From NCBI GenBank assembly GCA_051960855.1, contig JBQCDV010000148.1, forward strand, positions 1-41,248: a stretch of 41,248 nt of DNA, given 5' to 3'. Under the pieces are notes generated by a model that ran no database searches, had not been told where the DNA came from, and was given only the letters and a program-made list of their open reading frames with translations. Each line of letters begins with the position of its first letter. Position 1 is the stretch's first letter. This DNA comes from JBQCDV01 sp051960855 (GTDB lineage Bacteria > Actinomycetota > Actinomycetes > JAJZTN01). This document shows positions 6,150 to 13,622 of this stretch, piece after piece. The position numbers were made by a program, and so were the translations under genes.

Positions 6150-6701
6150 TCACCGAGCGCGGCGGTAGCACTCGTAGACGACGCCGGAGGCGAAGCTCCT
6201 CGTCTCGACAAGAGACAGGGCGAGCGGTTCGGCCAGCGCTGGGAAGAAGGGTGTGCCGCCGCCGAGGATCACCGGGTAGCGGAAGATGCGGTACTCGTCG
6301 ACGAGGTCGAGCTCGATGGCCTGGGCCGCCAGACCCGGTCCCCCGATCTCCACGTCCTTGTCGGTGCCCCCAACCGCGTGAGCGACCTCGTCGCCGAGCG
6401 AGGCGGCGGCCATTCGCGCGTTGCCGATGAGGGTCGGCGACGCGCGACTGAAGACGACTTTCGGCAGCGCCGTCCATACCCGGGCGAACTCCTCCTCGTC
6501 GGCGCTGTCAGGGAAGGTGGGGTCTGTCTCCCAGACGGTCATCGTCTCGTACAGCCGGCGACCCATCAGCGTGGCACCCAGGCCCCTCACCCGCTCGAGG
6601 TGGAACGCGAAGAGCTCCTCGTCGGGCATGGTCCACCCGATCCCACCGTCCCGGTCAGCGGTATAGCCGTCGGCGGACACACCCATGGAGAACAGCAGCA
6701 T
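6150..6701 (-). CDS. RibD C-terminal-domain (dihydrofolate-reductase-like) protein
   Basis: 183 aa. Family signatures appear in order: FSMGVSADGYTADRDG near the N-terminus, ATLMGRRLYETM (about 44-55), KVVFSR, and GGPGLAAQAIELDLVDEYRIFRYPVILGGGTPFFP (about 119-153). These are the NADPH-binding Rossmann-like core of stand-alone RibD_C/YwjB/YyaP proteins. Many are reductases of unknown substrate and not true folate enzymes. Start ATG 6701 has AGGA about 8 nt upstream. It is transcribed away from the DUF3626 gene. Confidence 0.9.
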   Translation of the reverse strand: MLLFSMGVSADGYTADRDGGIGWTMPDEELFAFHLERVRGLGATLMGRRLYETMTVWETDPTFPDSADEEEFARVWTALPKVVFSRASPTLIGNARMAAASLGDEVAHAVGGTDKDVEIGGPGLAAQAIELDLVDEYRIFRYPVILGGGTPFFPALAEPLALSLVETRSFASGVVYECYRRAR

Positions 6702-6751
6702 GCCGCGATCCTGCCCGAGCGGCGGACCGGCTGTTAGGAGGACATCTCACC

Positions 6752-6770
6752 CGAGCCGAACGTCGGCTCG
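6752..6770. repeat. Inverted repeat in the divergent promoter region
   Basis: CGAGCCGA and TCGGCTCG around the three bases ACG, a perfect 8-bp palindrome. It lies between the divergent RibD_C and DUF3626 genes, about 50 nt from the former. It could be an operator; the regulator is unknown. Confidence 0.4.
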
Positions 6771-6832
6771 CGAGGTCACGCTCGATCTCGTCTCGCTGAC
6801 GAAAACTCAGGGAAGACTTCGACGTCCACCGA

Positions 6833-6861
6833 CTGACAGGTTCGCGAGCGACTGTGAGACT
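6833..6861 (+). promoter_or_regulatory. Promoter of the DUF3626 gene
   Basis: CTGACA (6833-6838), a 17-bp spacer and GAGACT (6856-6861), then six bases to the ATG at 6868. The -35 matches the vegetative TTGACA at 5 of 6 and spacing is ideal. The message should be leaderless. Confidence 0.55.
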
Positions 6862-6867
6862 GCCCCG

Positions 6868-7647
6868 ATGACAGCAAGCGACCGGCGTGATGGTCAATTG
6901 CGTGCCGTCACCCTGCAGTTCCACCCCGACTGGCCCTACCAGGGCGGCACCGTCATCGAGTCCATGGCCGCCGACGGTGTCTACCGCTCGCAGTTCTCCA
7001 CGGGATCCTCGAACGGCGGACTGACGGCGCACGTCGGCGGGGACCGCTGGCGGTGGGAGTCGCGACTGTTCGACGGCCGCTACGACGGGGCGGATCCGGA
7101 GGCGCGCCCTCTGTACGGCGCATGGAACCGACGCGCGGACCCCTACGGCGGCGCCGTCCGCTTCGGGTCCGCCTACATAGAGCTCAAGCCTGACGTTGTC
7201 GGCCGCTGCACGTTCTGCTTCCCCGACTCCGTCTTCGAGCCGACCGAGCACGGCGGTCCCGACCTGCTCCCCCGGCTCTGCGCGCTCGCCGACGCCGCGG
7301 GCCACGACGCTCTCGACGACTACGTCGAGGCGCACGTCCACGGCGGTGTCCGTTTCGCCGAGGACGCGCACGCGGTGGTGCTCGACCCTTGCTTCGAGGC
7401 GACGCCGGTCGCCGTTGCCGCCGCCCGGCTCGGTTGCGCGGTGCGCTTCCACGCCGGTTTCGAGGTCGCCACGGTTGAGCTTGATCCCGACTACCGCGGC
7501 GCCGCATATGTCGCGCTGGCCCAGTCGCTGGGCCCGGTCCTCACGCCGGGCATCCTCGGCGCCGCGGCCCGCTCCGGCCGACACGACCCGCAGGCACTCA
7601 AGCGGGTGTGGCACTACCTGGCCCGCTTCGGGCGGCGCGCCTCGTGA
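6868..7647 (+). CDS. DUF3626 family protein
   Basis: 259 aa. The sequence follows the DUF3626 pattern: LRAVTLQFHPDWPYQGG, ADGVYRSQFSTGSSNGGLTAH, WESRLFDGRYDGADPEARPLYGAWN, RFGSAYIELKPDVVGRCTFCFPDSVFEPT, then DDYVEAHVHGGVRFAED. The conserved Arg, His and Asp residues suggest a toxin-like or transferase-like fold, but no activity is established to my knowledge. The earlier frame from 6685 is discarded because the family begins at this ATG and the promoter lies just upstream. No signal peptide or membrane segment is seen. Confidence 0.9.
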   Translation: MTASDRRDGQLRAVTLQFHPDWPYQGGTVIESMAADGVYRSQFSTGSSNGGLTAHVGGDRWRWESRLFDGRYDGADPEARPLYGAWNRRADPYGGAVRFGSAYIELKPDVVGRCTFCFPDSVFEPTEHGGPDLLPRLCALADAAGHDALDDYVEAHVHGGVRFAEDAHAVVLDPCFEATPVAVAAARLGCAVRFHAGFEVATVELDPDYRGAAYVALAQSLGPVLTPGILGAAARSGRHDPQALKRVWHYLARFGRRAS

Positions 7648-7711
7648 CCCTCGCCCGCTGACCTTTCCCCGACTCTTCACTGTGTCAGTGCCCGCTGGCA
7701 CGATGCCCGAC

Positions 7712-8275
7712 ATGAGCGACACCGACGACCCGTGGGCGAGCAAGGACTTCGCGTGGCAGAACAGGTTCGTCGCTCCGGAGGACGACCCCCGTGAGCAGCG
7801 ACCCGTGCACGGCGGTGAGCGAGCCGTCCTCACGACCTACCTGCGCTCACAGCGCCAGACTCTCGCGCTCAAGTGCCAAGGCCTCTCCCCCGAGCGGCTG
7901 GCCATGGCCGCTGTCCCGCCGTCGGACCTCACGCTTCTCGGTCTCGTGAGGCACATGGCGACCGTCGAGCAGGGGTGGTTCCAGCGTGCGATGCAGGGCG
8001 ATGACGCGCCGCGGGCCTTCCGGCCTACCGGGACCCACAGCGAGGAGTTCTCCTACCCGCCCCCGACAGGGGCCGATGTGACAGCCGCATTCGAGGAGTG
8101 GCAGCGCCAGTGCGAGGCCTCGGACGCCTTCATCGCGCGAAATGAGCTCGACGTCCGCGGCGAGGACGGCATCGAACTGCGGGAGGTGCTCGTGCACATG
8201 GTCGAGGAGTACGCGCGGCACAACGGCCACGCCGACCTGCTGCGGGAGGCTGTCGATGGCCGCGTCGGGGAGTAG
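7712..8275 (+). CDS. DinB-family (DUF664) protein
   Basis: 188 aa: LTTYLRSQRQTLALKCQGLSPERL, TLLGLVRHMATVEQGWFQRAM, FEEWQRQCEAS, and HMVEEYARHNGHADLLREA. This is the four-helix DinB/DUF664 fold. His residues in RHMATVEQ (helix 2) and HMVEEYARHNGH (helix 4) form the usual metal triad of the mycothiol-dependent enzyme superfamily. ATG 7703 is also in frame. ATG 7712 is chosen because CACGAT ends 7 nt upstream, with TTCACT 17 bp before that, predicting a leaderless start. Its 3' end overlaps the next gene by 20 nt. Role may be thiol transfer or detoxification; unknown. Confidence 0.85.
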   Translation: MSDTDDPWASKDFAWQNRFVAPEDDPREQRPVHGGERAVLTTYLRSQRQTLALKCQGLSPERLAMAAVPPSDLTLLGLVRHMATVEQGWFQRAMQGDDAPRAFRPTGTHSEEFSYPPPTGADVTAAFEEWQRQCEASDAFIARNELDVRGEDGIELREVLVHMVEEYARHNGHADLLREAVDGRVGE

Positions 8276-8942
8276 CGAGCTGCGCGTCATCCTCGAGTCG
8301 GGCCCCAAACGCACCTTCGCCGCGGCTGTCGACTGGCCCGGCTGGTGCCGTTTGGGTCGGACGGAGGAAGACGCGCTCGAGGTCCTGGCCGCCTACGCGG
8401 GGCGGTACGCCGATGCCCTGTCCGTGACACCGGACGGCCGCGACCTCATCGCCGCCACTCCCCTGGGCCAGCTCGTCGACGGCGAACTGCCACGGACAGC
8501 GACGTTCGTCGTGGTCGAGCGGCTGACCGGCAACCGGACGACGGACTTCGGCGCGCCCGACGCCCGCGCGAGCCGCGACCACGAGCCCCTCAGCCCCAAC
8601 GACGCAGCGAGACTGGCGGTCGTGCTCGAAGCCGCGTGGGCGTGCTTCGACGCCGTCGTCGCGGAGTCCCCGGAGGAGCTCGCCAAGGGACCGAGGGGCG
8701 GCGGGCGGGACACCAGCCGCATCGTCGAGCACGTGCGAGAGGCCGAGCGGGCCTACGCCCGCAAGTGGGCCGCCAGGGTGCCGGCGCACACCCCGTGGTC
8801 GGAGCAACGCGACGCCATCCGCTCGACGCTGCGAGGCGAGGGCGGGCTGCCGCCCGACGACCGTTGGCCGGTGCGGTACTCGGTGCGGCGGACTGTCTGG
8901 CATGTCCTCGACCACGCCTGGGAGATCGAGGACCGCCGCTGA
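8256..8942 (+). CDS. HicB-like N-terminus plus DinB-like C-terminus, hypothetical
   Basis: 228 aa. ATG 8256 has GGGAGG 6 nt upstream and lies inside the end of the preceding DinB gene. Residues about 6-50 (LRVILESGPKRTFAAAVDWPGWCRLGRTEEDALEVLAAYAGRYADAL) resemble the HicB/UPF0150 fold. The remainder has DinB-like helices: RIVEHVREAERAYARKWAARV and RRTVWHVLDHAWEIEDR, with His where DinB proteins bind metal. Function unknown. The overlap with the preceding DinB gene suggests coupled translation and perhaps a joint role. Confidence 0.7.
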   Translation: MAASGSSELRVILESGPKRTFAAAVDWPGWCRLGRTEEDALEVLAAYAGRYADALSVTPDGRDLIAATPLGQLVDGELPRTATFVVVERLTGNRTTDFGAPDARASRDHEPLSPNDAARLAVVLEAAWACFDAVVAESPEELAKGPRGGGRDTSRIVEHVREAERAYARKWAARVPAHTPWSEQRDAIRSTLRGEGGLPPDDRWPVRYSVRRTVWHVLDHAWEIEDRR

Positions 8943-9018
8943 CGTCGCGGCCCGCCTTCGGGGGTGCATGGGCGTGGTGCTGCGGAGCGACACGGCGCGG
9001 ATAGGGCAGGGTTGTCCC

Positions 9019-10740
9019 ATGACGTCGAGCCGGGAGCCGCTGCCGCTGCTGCCGCTGCTCGAGCAGCTGCGTGCCAGTCTCGCGGTGCTGCACCTGCCCC
9101 TCGAGGTGCCCGACGCCGACGCCGCGCGCGCCCGCGTGGCAGCGTTGGCCGCTCAGCTCGACGACTACGTGCTGCCGCGGCTGCGCCGGCTGGATGCCCC
9201 GCTGCTGGCCGTCGTCGGCGGGTCGACCGGAGCCGGGAAGTCGACGCTGGTCAACGCTCTCGTCGGCGCCCACGTCTCCGAGCCCGGCGTCCTGCGTCCG
9301 ACGACCCGCAGTCCCGTCCTCGTCCACGCGCCTGCGGACTCCACCTGGTTCGACGACGAGCGGATCCTGCCTGGCCTGTCCCGTCTCACCCCCGGGCAGG
9401 CCACCGACCGCCCGGGCGGCCCGGACGAGCTCCGCGTCGTCGCCGAGTCGTCCCTGCCACCTGGACTCGCTCTGCTTGACGCGCCGGACATCGACAGCGT
9501 CGTCGCGGCCAACCGTCACCTCGCCGCCGAGCTGCTGGCCGCCGCCGACCTCTGGCTGTTCGTGACCACTGCCGCGCGGTACGCCGACGCGGTGCCGTGG
9601 GAGTTCCTGCGCGAGGCCGCCGCCCGCGCCGCCTCCGTCGCCGTGGTGCTCGACCGCGTTCCTCCGGCGGCCGTGGCGGAGGTCCGCGCGGACCTCGAGC
9701 GCCTGCTGCGCGAAGAACGCCTCACCGACGCGCCCCTGTTCGTCATCCCGGAGTCCGCGCTGGACGACGGCGCGCTGCCCAACCGGGCCGTGGCAGACCT
9801 GCGCGCCTGGCTGCGCGAGCTTGCCGAGGACGCGCAGGCGCGCGACGCGGTCGTCCGGCAGACCCTGGTCGGAGCCCTGCGCTCCGTGCGCGACAGGACG
9901 GGCGAGACGGTTGAGGCCCTGCTGCAGCAAGAGCGCGCGGCGGCCGAGCTGCGACGCCGCGCGGGCCGCGCCTACGACGGGGCGGCGACCGAGGTGGATG
10001 CAGCCGTCCGGGAGGGCACGCTGCTGCGCGGCGAGGTGCTGGCGCGGTGGCAGGAGTTCGTCGGGACCGGGGAGCTCCTGCGCTCGCTGGAGTCCCGGCT
10101 GGGGCGGCTGCGAGACCGCGTCACCGCCGCCGTCCTCGGTCGCCCCCAGCCCGTCGAGCAGGTCGAGGAGGCCCTGGTCACCGGTGCCGAGGCAGTGATC
10201 GCGGCGGCTGCCGCCGGGGCTGCCGAGCGCGCCGCTCGCTCCTGGCGGGAGACCTCTGCGGGAGCAGCACTGCTGTCCGCCCCCGGCGGTGAGGCCCTGG
10301 GCTCGGTCTCTCCCGATCTGCCGCAACGCGCCGCTCGGCTCGTGCGGGACTGGCAGGGCGACGTCCTCGAGCTCGTGCGGCGGGAGGCAGGCTCGCGTCG
10401 CTCGACCGCTCGGGTCCTGTCCTACGGCGTCAACGGCGTCGCCCTGGTGGTCATGGTCGCCGTCTTCGCGCACACCGGCGGCCTCACCGGCAGCGAGGTC
10501 GCGGTCGCCGGCGGGGCGAGTGCCGTCGGCCAGAAGCTGCTCGAGGCGCTGCTCGGCGACCAGGCGGTCCGCGAGCTCGCCAGCCAGGCCCGCCAGCAGC
10601 TGAGGCAGCGCGTCGATGCCCTGCTCTTCGAGGAGCTCGCCCGCTACGAGGACATGCTGCCCCCGCTCGACGAGGACGGCCGCGACGAGCTCATGCGCGT
10701 GCGCGACCAGCTGCGCCGCGTCGCCATGGAGCACCTGTGA
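9019..10740 (+). CDS. Dynamin-like GTPase, first of a pair
   Basis: 573 aa. P-loop GSTGAGKS (68-75), switch-I-like RPTTRSP (93-99), G3 DAPD (154-157) and a degenerate G4 LDRV (211-214). A long helical region with Arg/Glu heptads follows. One hydrophobic stretch at about 464-485 (VLSYGVNGVALVVMVAVFAHTG) and a glycine-rich turn could insert in membrane. This layout is typical of bacterial dynamin-family proteins that remodel or protect membranes. ATG 9019 is preferred because CAGGG lies 7 nt upstream and the G domain follows at a normal distance. It overlaps the partner gene by GTGA; bacterial dynamins commonly act as heteromeric pairs. Confidence 0.88.
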   Translation: MTSSREPLPLLPLLEQLRASLAVLHLPLEVPDADAARARVAALAAQLDDYVLPRLRRLDAPLLAVVGGSTGAGKSTLVNALVGAHVSEPGVLRPTTRSPVLVHAPADSTWFDDERILPGLSRLTPGQATDRPGGPDELRVVAESSLPPGLALLDAPDIDSVVAANRHLAAELLAAADLWLFVTTAARYADAVPWEFLREAAARAASVAVVLDRVPPAAVAEVRADLERLLREERLTDAPLFVIPESALDDGALPNRAVADLRAWLRELAEDAQARDAVVRQTLVGALRSVRDRTGETVEALLQQERAAAELRRRAGRAYDGAATEVDAAVREGTLLRGEVLARWQEFVGTGELLRSLESRLGRLRDRVTAAVLGRPQPVEQVEEALVTGAEAVIAAAAAGAAERAARSWRETSAGAALLSAPGGEALGSVSPDLPQRAARLVRDWQGDVLELVRREAGSRRSTARVLSYGVNGVALVVMVAVFAHTGGLTGSEVAVAGGASAVGQKLLEALLGDQAVRELASQARQQLRQRVDALLFEELARYEDMLPPLDEDGRDELMRVRDQLRRVAMEHL

Positions 10741-12419
10741 GAAGCGGGGACGACAGCCGCGCCCTGGCACGTCGGCTCGCAGCCTTCGGCGACGCCGTTG
10801 ACCTGTGTCAGGGGCGGCTGCGGCCCGCCGACGTCGAGGCGGCGCGCCGCGTGGCCGAGCGGGCCGGCGAGCGGTGGCGGCTGGCCCCCGAGGCAACCGT
10901 CGTGGCGCTGGCCGGCTCGACCGGCAGCGGGAAGTCGAGCTTGCTCAACGCGCTGGCAGGCGCGAACGTCGCACCCGTCGGCGTGCGCCGTCCGACGACC
11001 TCCGCCGCCCTGGCGCTCGTCGACGCCCCGAGCGAGAGCGAGCAGGACGAGGTTGCGGCACTGCTCGACTGGCTGCAGGTCGAGGCTCGGGTCGAGGCAA
11101 CGGCGCACACCGCGTCCGGCCTGGTCGTGCTCGACCTCCCCGACACCGACTCCGTCCGCCAGGCCCACCGGTTGCAGGTTGACCGACTCGTCACCCAGGT
11201 CGACCTACTGGTGTGGGTCGTCGACCCGCAGAAGTACGCCGATGCCGTCCTGCACGAGCGGTACCTGCGCCGGCTGAGTCACCACGCCGAGGTCACGCTC
11301 GTGGTCCTCAACCAGGTGGACACACTGTCGCAGCCCGGGCGCGACGCCTGTCTCGCAGACCTGCGACGCCTGCTCGCCGAAGACGGGCTCGGCGATGTCA
11401 CGGTGCTGTGCACGAGCGCCGCGACCGGTGAAGGCGTCGAGGAGCTGCGTGGGCGGCTGCGAACCGCGGCTGACTCGCATCATGTGGCGGCTATCCGACT
11501 CGGCGCTGACGTCGATGCTGCCGCCCGCCAGCTGCAGGCAGTGGCGATGACTCCCGCCTTTGCAGCCGACGCCGGCGAGGGGAAACGGGCGCGGGGCGCC
11601 ACCCATGTCGCCAGGCGCCGACGGCGGGACCTGGTGTCGGCGATGGAGCGGGCAGCCGGAGTGCCGGTCGTCGTCGACGCCGTGGAGCGCGCCGTCGTGC
11701 ACCGCGCCGTGGCCCGAGTCGGCTGGCCGCCAGCGCGGTGGGTGCGTCGCCTCCGTCCCGACCCCCTGCGCCGGCTGCGTGTCGAGCCTGCACACGACGG
11801 CGCGTCGCTGGGGCGGACCTCGCTGCCGGCGCCGACGGCAGCCGCGCGAGCTGAGGTGGACAACGCCGTTCGCGCTCTCGTCGACGACACCGGCCGGGCC
11901 CTCCCCCAACCCTGGGTCGACGCGGTCCGCAGCGACCTCGAGGCCGACGCGGCAGCGCGCGCGGCAGCGCTGGACGAGGCGGTCGCCTCGACCGACCTGG
12001 GTGCCGCGCGACCCGTCGCGGCCTCTCGAGTGCTCGGCATCCTCCAGTGGCTGGTGACGCTGGCGGCCCTCGTCGGTGCCGTGTGGCTGCTCGCCCTCGC
12101 GGTCGCAGCCTGGCTGCGGCTGCCGTTGCTCGACCCCCCGACGGTCGACCTCTCCCCCGGGTCCGGCGTCGCGGCCGTCGCCCTCCCGACGCTCCTGCTG
12201 CTCGCCGGGGTGGTCGCGCGTCTGCTCCTCGCGGCGATCGGACGTGCCCTCGCCCGCCTGGCAGCGAGACGTCGCGGCCGCCGTGCGCGCCGGCGGCTCT
12301 CGGAGGCGGTCGCGGACGTGGCTCGCCAGCATGTCCTCGGGCCGTTGGACGACGAGCTTGCCCGCCACGCCCGACTGCAAGATCGACTCGCACAGTCACA
12401 GAGCGTCAACAGGGCGTGA
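10737..12419 (+). CDS. Dynamin/YfjP-like GTPase, second of a pair
   Basis: 560 aa from GTG 10737 (GTGA overlap with the first GTPase). P-loop GSTGSGKS (60-67), RPTTSA (85-90), G3 DLPD (133-136) and a canonical G4 NQVD (192-195), so its nucleotide site is more complete than its partner's. Two hydrophobic segments near the C-terminus (about 433-458 and 476-501) form a hairpin anchor. A strongly basic stretch follows (RRRGRRARRR). Pairs of this shape are conserved in actinobacteria and recall mycobacterial IniA/IniC, but no specific function is established from sequence. Confidence 0.88.
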   Translation: MRSGDDSRALARRLAAFGDAVDLCQGRLRPADVEAARRVAERAGERWRLAPEATVVALAGSTGSGKSSLLNALAGANVAPVGVRRPTTSAALALVDAPSESEQDEVAALLDWLQVEARVEATAHTASGLVVLDLPDTDSVRQAHRLQVDRLVTQVDLLVWVVDPQKYADAVLHERYLRRLSHHAEVTLVVLNQVDTLSQPGRDACLADLRRLLAEDGLGDVTVLCTSAATGEGVEELRGRLRTAADSHHVAAIRLGADVDAAARQLQAVAMTPAFAADAGEGKRARGATHVARRRRRDLVSAMERAAGVPVVVDAVERAVVHRAVARVGWPPARWVRRLRPDPLRRLRVEPAHDGASLGRTSLPAPTAAARAEVDNAVRALVDDTGRALPQPWVDAVRSDLEADAAARAAALDEAVASTDLGAARPVAASRVLGILQWLVTLAALVGAVWLLALAVAAWLRLPLLDPPTVDLSPGSGVAAVALPTLLLLAGVVARLLLAAIGRALARLAARRRGRRARRRLSEAVADVARQHVLGPLDDELARHARLQDRLAQSQSVNRA

Positions 12420-12485
12420 CCGAATCGTTACTGCTCCTGGGCGACACCCTGGGGAAGCCTCCCGACAGGTGCACGCGGCGGGGCC

Positions 12486-12491
12486 TACTCT
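12486..12491 (+). promoter_or_regulatory. -10 element of the small Cys4 protein gene
   Basis: TACTCT with seven bases to the GTG at 12499. CCGACA lies 18 bp upstream as a possible -35. A leaderless message is predicted. This promoter selects the otherwise ambiguous start. Confidence 0.5.
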
Positions 12492-12498
12492 GCACGAC

Positions 12499-12768
12499 GT
12501 GTCACTGACTCCGAGGTTCAGCGACGAGCCTCCCGCACTGTCGCGCCTGATCCTGCGCGACGTGGTCGTGCCGTGCACGCTTGCGACCGTCGGCGCCGGG
12601 CTGCGACCTCCGGTGGGCGCCTCCCGCCGGACCTGCGCCGGCTGCGATGCCCCGGTCTGGCTGCCCGCCGGCTCTGCCCACGCAGCCGAGCGGGTGGCCG
12701 CGCGCGTGGTGTCCGTCTGCTTCGGGTGCCTGCAGCCGGTCGTTGCCCGCCTGTCGGCTGCTGCCTGA
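12499..12768 (+). CDS. Small zinc-ribbon-like hypothetical protein
   Basis: 89 aa from GTG 12499. The C-terminal half has RRTCAGCDAPVWL and SVCFGCLQPV, two CxxC pairs about 28 residues apart that would bind one zinc. The N-terminal half (PALSRLILRDVVVPCTLATVGAG) has no recognised motif. No membrane anchor is seen. It lies between the GTPase pair and the GDPD gene. I do not recognise the family; the real frame is inferred from the CxxC pairs and the promoter position. Confidence 0.6.
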   Translation: MSLTPRFSDEPPALSRLILRDVVVPCTLATVGAGLRPPVGASRRTCAGCDAPVWLPAGSAHAAERVAARVVSVCFGCLQPVVARLSAAA

Positions 12769-12803
12769 GCCAGCGCTTCCCAGCCTGACGCCACCCCGGG
12801 CCC

Positions 12804-13622
12804 GTGCATCCCTTTCTCACCTGGCCGGGACCGATTCCGATGGCCCATCGCGGCGGAGCGGGCCTGCCGGGCTACGAGGGTCTGGAAAACTCCCTCGCCG
12901 CGTTCCAGGCCGCTGTCGACCTCGGCTTCACCTACCTCGAGACCGACGTTCACGCCACCGCCGATGGCGTCGTGCTCGCCTGCCACGACCACACCCTCGA
13001 CCGCACCACGGACAGCCGCGGCAGCATCTCTGCACTGTCGTACGACGTCGTGAGCCGGGCGCGCGTCGCCGGTCGCTACCCGATCCCAACCCTCGACGAG
13101 CTGCTGGCTGCCTTCCCCGAGGCGCGCCTGAACATCGATGCGAAGCACAGCAACGTCGTTCGGCCCCTGGTCGAGGTCCTCGAGCGCACCGGCAGTCGGG
13201 ACCGGGTCTGCCTTGCCTCGTTCTCCGATCGACGGCTGCGCGCCCTGCGCCGGGCACTGGGGCCCGGCCTGTGCACCTCGTTCGGCCCCTCCGCGGCCAT
13301 CGTCACCGGGCTGGCCGCCGCGGGCCCGAGGCGGCTCACCGGATGGCTGGCCCGCGCCCTGCCGTCCGATGTCGCGTGCGCGCAGCTGCCCGACGTGTTC
13401 CGGCGGTCGCCTCGGCTGCTCGACCGCACGATCGACCTGCTGCACCGCCGGGGCGCCGTCCTGCACGTGTGGACGGTGGACGAGCCGCAACGGATGCGGC
13501 AGCTGCTCGACGCCGGCGTGGACGGGCTGGTCACCGACCGGCCCGACCTGCTGCGTGAGGTGCTGCGCGAGCGCGGGCAGTGGCACGGCCCATCCGGCAA
13601 CGTCGAGGAGCAGGTCCGATGA
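12804..13622 (+). CDS. Glycerophosphodiester phosphodiesterase
   Basis: 272 aa. GDPD TIM-barrel signatures: MAHRGGAG (His15, Arg16), LENSLAAFQAAVDLGFTYLETDVHATADGV (Glu28, Glu46, Asp48) and ACHDHTLDRTT (His61). Later come LNIDAKHSN, VWTVDEPQRMRQLLDAGVDGLVTDRPDLL. It would release sn-glycerol 3-phosphate and an alcohol from deacylated phospholipids. There is no secretion signal, so it is probably cytoplasmic. Start GTG 12804 lacks a clear ribosome binding site. Its stop overlaps the next gene by ATGA, so the two form an operon. Confidence 0.94.
   Translation: MHPFLTWPGPIPMAHRGGAGLPGYEGLENSLAAFQAAVDLGFTYLETDVHATADGVVLACHDHTLDRTTDSRGSISALSYDVVSRARVAGRYPIPTLDELLAAFPEARLNIDAKHSNVVRPLVEVLERTGSRDRVCLASFSDRRLRALRRALGPGLCTSFGPSAAIVTGLAAAGPRRLTGWLARALPSDVACAQLPDVFRRSPRLLDRTIDLLHRRGAVLHVWTVDEPQRMRQLLDAGVDGLVTDRPDLLREVLRERGQWHGPSGNVEEQVR

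Noticed and set aside
6655..7833. 392-residue minus-strand open frame
   Set aside because: Antisense to the DUF3626 gene, which has a well-placed promoter and family motifs.
8590..10896. 768-residue minus-strand open frame
   Set aside because: Shadow of the GTPase gene in GC-rich DNA. It is low-complexity in Arg, Gly and Pro and has no motifs, while the plus strand carries a full G domain.
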